Shown: positions 61,485 through 64,000 of the stretch, one piece after another
How positions within the stretch are numbered: position 1 is the first letter of the stretch
Layout: every line of letters begins with the position of its first letter
Source of the DNA: Micromonospora sp. M71_S20
GTDB taxonomy: Bacteria; Actinomycetota; Actinomycetes; Mycobacteriales; Micromonosporaceae
Assembly (NCBI RefSeq): GCF_003664255.1
Contig: NZ_RCCV01000004.1
Span: 806,001-870,000, forward strand
Reading direction: 5' to 3'
DNA: 64,000 nucleotides
Made by a program: the position numbers and the translations under genes
Notes under the pieces: generated by a model
Database searches by the model: none
Told to the model about the DNA's origin: nothing
Seen by the model: the letters and a program-made list of their open reading frames with translations, nothing else

Positions 61485-62834
61485 ATGCACCCCGCAACGC
61501 CCCCCACCACTGGCACGCAGGCCGTGCCCGTTCACCGTACCCCCGTCCGCCGACGGCGGTTGATCCGCGGCATGCTCGCCGCGGTCGTCGCCCTGCCCCT
61601 GGTCCTCGGTGCCGCCGGCTGCGGCGGCGACGAGGAGGCCAGCACCGACCCGAACGCCCCGGTCAAGCTCTCGGTCTTCTGGTGGGGCGGTGAGGCCCGG
61701 GCGAAGCTGACCGAGGAGGCCCTCGCCCTCTACACCAAGAAGCACCCGAACGTCACCTTCGAGAAGACCTGGCAGGCCAACCAGGGCTACTTCGACAAGC
61801 TGGCCACGCTCACCGCCGGCGGCAACCCGCCGGACCTCTTCCAGATCGACGACAACTACCTGGCCGAGTACGCCTCGCGCAGCACCACCCTCGACCTGAC
61901 GTCCTACAAGGACTCCGGCGACCTCGACGTGTCGAAGTTCCCCAAGAGCCTCTGGCAGTACGGCGTGGTCGACGGCAAGCTCGCCGGCGTGGCCGCGGGG
62001 GAGAACACCCAGGGCCTGGTCTACAACAGGACGCTGCTGACCAAGAACGGCCTGCCCGAGCCGACCACCGGGATGACCTGGGAGGAGCACATCGCCTGGG
62101 CCGAGCAGGTGGCGAAGAAGACCAAGGTGCCCGGCACCCAGGACCCGAGCGCCGACTACAAGGCGTTCTGGGTGTGGCTGCGCCAGCAGGGCAAGGACCT
62201 CTACAAGGGCAAGGAACTCGGCTTCACCGCCGAGGACGTGACGAAGTGGTTCGACCTGTGGAAGGGGGCCCGGGACCGGGGCGCCACCCCGACCCCCGAC
62301 GTCATCCACGAGGGCAACGCCACCGACATCACCAAGCAGCTCGTGGTCACCGGCAAGGCCGGCACCAGCTGGGTCTGGGTCAACCAGATGCCGGAGCTGA
62401 AGAAGAACACCAAGGACGAGCTGGGCGTCATCGCCTACCCCGGCGACCCGAGCGCCCAGTGGGCCCGCGCCTCCATGTACTGGTCCGTGTTCAAGGGCAG
62501 CAAGCACAAGGACGTCGCGGTCGACGTGATCAACTTCCTGGCCAACGACCCCGAGGCGGTCAAGATCCTCGGCACCGACCGGGGCCTGCCGTCGAACCTG
62601 GACCTGCGCCGTGTGGTCAGCGACGACGTCACCGACCCGGCGATGAAGCAGTCGATCCAGGTCGAGTCCGACCTGGCCCAGAAGTTCGGCGAGGCGCCGC
62701 AGGTCCCGCTCAAGGGGCACAGCAAGGTCCGCTCCGAGCTGATCAAGGCCGCCGAGAACGCCCAGTACGGCCGGATCAGCTCCGCCCAGGCGGCGGAGCA
62801 GTTCATCGCCGCCTGCAAGTCCGCCATCGCCTGA
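61485..62834 (+). CDS. ABC sugar transporter substrate-binding lipoprotein
   Basis: 449 residues. Basic N terminus then hydrophobic helix and lipobox LGAAGC with Cys46 as lipid site, so it is anchored outside the membrane. The mature protein (SVFWWGGEARAKLTEEALALY, NQGYFDKLATLTAGGNPPDLFQID in parts) is a cluster-B extracellular solute-binding protein of family 1. It likely binds oligogalacturonides from the lyases upstream. AAGGAG precedes the ATG; the two permease genes follow at once. No ATPase gene appears in the window; actinomycetes often share one MsiK-type ATPase. Confidence 0.93.
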   Translation: MHPATPPTTGTQAVPVHRTPVRRRRLIRGMLAAVVALPLVLGAAGCGGDEEASTDPNAPVKLSVFWWGGEARAKLTEEALALYTKKHPNVTFEKTWQANQGYFDKLATLTAGGNPPDLFQIDDNYLAEYASRSTTLDLTSYKDSGDLDVSKFPKSLWQYGVVDGKLAGVAAGENTQGLVYNRTLLTKNGLPEPTTGMTWEEHIAWAEQVAKKTKVPGTQDPSADYKAFWVWLRQQGKDLYKGKELGFTAEDVTKWFDLWKGARDRGATPTPDVIHEGNATDITKQLVVTGKAGTSWVWVNQMPELKKNTKDELGVIAYPGDPSAQWARASMYWSVFKGSKHKDVAVDVINFLANDPEAVKILGTDRGLPSNLDLRRVVSDDVTDPAMKQSIQVESDLAQKFGEAPQVPLKGHSKVRSELIKAAENAQYGRISSAQAAEQFIAACKSAIA

Positions 62835-62862
62835 CCCTGACGCTACCGAGAGGAATCGGCTC

Positions 62863-63846
62863 GTGGCTCTGACCACGGCGCCCGACCCGACCCGACGACG
62901 TACCGGATCCGTCCCGACCCCCGCCGGCAGGCGCGGGGCCGGGCGGGCCCGGTACGGGAACGGTCTGGCCGGCTACGTCTTCCTGTCGCCCTGGCTGCTC
63001 GGCCTGCTGGCCGTCACGGCGATACCCATGCTCCTGTCGCTCTACCTGAGCTTCACCAACTACGACATCCTCACCCCCTTCTCCGAGGTGGAGTGGGTCG
63101 GGCTCGCCAACTACGAGCGGATGTTCACCGCCGACCCGTCGTACTGGCACTCGGTGCGTGTGACGCTCACCTTCGCCCTGATCGCCGTGCCGCTGAAGCT
63201 GGCGGCCGCACTCGGGGTGGCCCTGCTGCTCAACCGCGCCTGGCGCGGCGTCGGGCTGTTCCGCGGCCTGTTCTACCTGCCGTCGTTGCTCGGCGGCAGT
63301 GTCGCGCTGGCCATCGTCTGGGTGAACATGTTCAACCGCGAGGGCGCGTTCAACTCGCTGCTGGGCGTCTTCGGCATCGAGGGCAAGCCGTGGGTCAACG
63401 ACCCGGACTGGGCGCTGGAGACCCTGATGGTGCTCGCCATCTGGCAGTTCGGCGCGCCCATGGTGATCTTCCTGGCCGGCCTCAAGCAGGTGCCCACCGA
63501 GCTCTACGAGGCGGCCTCCGTCGACGGCGCCGGCAAGTGGCGGCAGTTCGTCGCCGTCACCCTGCCGATGCTCTCGCCGGTGATCTTCTTCAACCTGGTG
63601 CTGGAGACCATCAACGGCTTCCAGGGCTTCACCGCCGCGTTCGTGCTCAGCAACGGCACCGGCGGCCCGGTCGACTCCACCCTGATGTACACGCTGAACC
63701 TCTACATCACCGGCTTCACCAACCTGGAGATGGGCTACGCCTCCGCGATGGCCTGGGTCTTCCTGCTCGCCATCGCGATCATCACCGCGATCTTCTTCAG
63801 CACCGGGCGGTTCTGGGTGCACTACTCGGACGGGGAGGACCGGTGA
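62863..63846 (+). CDS. ABC sugar transporter permease, MalF-like
   Basis: 327 residues, six TM helices. The EAA loop EAASVDGAGKWRQFVAVTLPML, quoted in parts as EAASVDGAGKWRQF, is the ATPase contact motif of MalF/UgpA-type permeases, with LSPWLLGLLAVTAIPMLLSLY as the first helix. GTG start with GAGAGG. It pairs with the next permease, overlapping by GTGA, and with the binding lipoprotein before it. Confidence 0.93.
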   Translation: MALTTAPDPTRRRTGSVPTPAGRRGAGRARYGNGLAGYVFLSPWLLGLLAVTAIPMLLSLYLSFTNYDILTPFSEVEWVGLANYERMFTADPSYWHSVRVTLTFALIAVPLKLAAALGVALLLNRAWRGVGLFRGLFYLPSLLGGSVALAIVWVNMFNREGAFNSLLGVFGIEGKPWVNDPDWALETLMVLAIWQFGAPMVIFLAGLKQVPTELYEAASVDGAGKWRQFVAVTLPMLSPVIFFNLVLETINGFQGFTAAFVLSNGTGGPVDSTLMYTLNLYITGFTNLEMGYASAMAWVFLLAIAIITAIFFSTGRFWVHYSDGEDR

Positions 63847-64000
63847 CGGCGACGGCAACCCCGACGGCAGCCCCGGCGACGACCGGCCCGCGCGGTCCGC
63901 GCCGGGCCAGCGGCGGCGGGCAGGCCGTGCGCCTGCTCATCCTGATCGCGATCGTCGCGGTCGTGCTCTATCCGCTCTTCTGGATGATCGGTACGTCCCT
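63843..64000 (+). CDS. ABC sugar transporter permease, MalG-like (3' end outside window)
   Basis: The first 52 codons only: a polar Pro/Thr/Arg-rich head then RLLILIAIVAVVLYPLFWMIGTS, the first helix and the YPLFWM motif of MalG/UgpE permeases. Start GTG overlaps the MalF-like stop. The gene continues past 64000. Confidence 0.85.
   Translation, partial: MTATATPTAAPATTGPRGPRRASGGGQAVRLLILIAIVAVVLYPLFWMIGTS

Noticed and set aside
1..64000. tRNA, rRNA, riboswitch, CRISPR and insertion-sequence genes
   Set aside because: None recognised by eye on either strand; tRNAscan and covariance-model searches would be needed to exclude small RNAs.

Overview
The window is very GC-rich DNA (codon third positions almost all G or C) from an actinomycete. 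A SigB/SigF-type sigma factor, GTG starts, many ATGA/GTGA stop-start overlaps, a polar-growth type coiled-coil protein, an iterative enediyne polyketide synthase and a large pectin-degradation island all fit Micromonosporaceae, most likely a Micromonospora-like organism. Family placement is inference; no rRNA, tRNA, CRISPR array or insertion sequence was seen.

Region 1 (1-4023) is ordinary chromosome: the end of a sigma factor gene, an M20 peptidase, a nitroreductase and a DinB-like protein, with a strong bidirectional terminator between the last two.

Region 2 (about 4129-30327) is an enediyne warhead locus. It holds the single-module PKSE (15625-21465), its hot-dog thioesterase (E10/TEBC), a flavin reductase and a P450 in one forward unit, two tandem DUF1702/UnbL proteins just before it, and UnbV and UnbU (E4, E5) plus a further membrane protein after it. 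On the left, a reverse four-gene operon encodes a DUF5987 small protein, a GMC oxidoreductase, an AhpD-like protein and a DHA2 exporter. An epimerase, a second AhpD-like protein and a membrane/CopC-like pair lie between. AraC and MerR regulators face away from each other across an AT-rich spacer that carries a perfect 13-bp inverted repeat. No glycosyltransferase, deoxysugar, NRPS, aromatic-acid, apoprotein or CalC-type resistance gene is visible, so this is either a core cassette with tailoring genes elsewhere or a cryptic, reduced cluster.

Region 3 (30393-32682) is a reverse three-gene unit: FadR-type regulator, fatty-acid-hydroxylase-family membrane oxygenase and YhhN/TMEM86 membrane protein, with a textbook FadR-type operator upstream. 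Ether-lipid turnover is a reasonable guess.

Region 4 (32763-43949) is the most novel part. A 1274-residue HTH-nSTAND-14xWD40 protein is divergent from a tightly overlapped operon: a 32-codon ORF, a two-TM coupling-protein-like protein, a HerA/FtsK-like ATPase, a protein with a C-terminal TNT (NAD glycohydrolase) toxin domain, and a multi-TM protein. I recognise no described system with this composition; toxin export or NAD-depleting defence are both possible.

Region 5 (44027-45466) is a DivIVA-like coiled-coil protein.

Region 6 (45640-64000) is a pectin utilisation island: four secreted pectate lyases (PL3, a double PL1, and two PL1), then a reverse uronate-catabolic operon (two Gfo/Idh/MocA enzymes, uronate isomerase, mannitol-dehydrogenase-family reductase, L-fuconate-dehydratase-like enolase), and divergently a LacI regulator with an ABC sugar importer that runs off the right edge. 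LacI-type operator sequences sit in the shared promoter region. Lyases cut pectin outside the cell, the importer takes up oligomers, and the operon converts uronates toward keto-deoxy acids.
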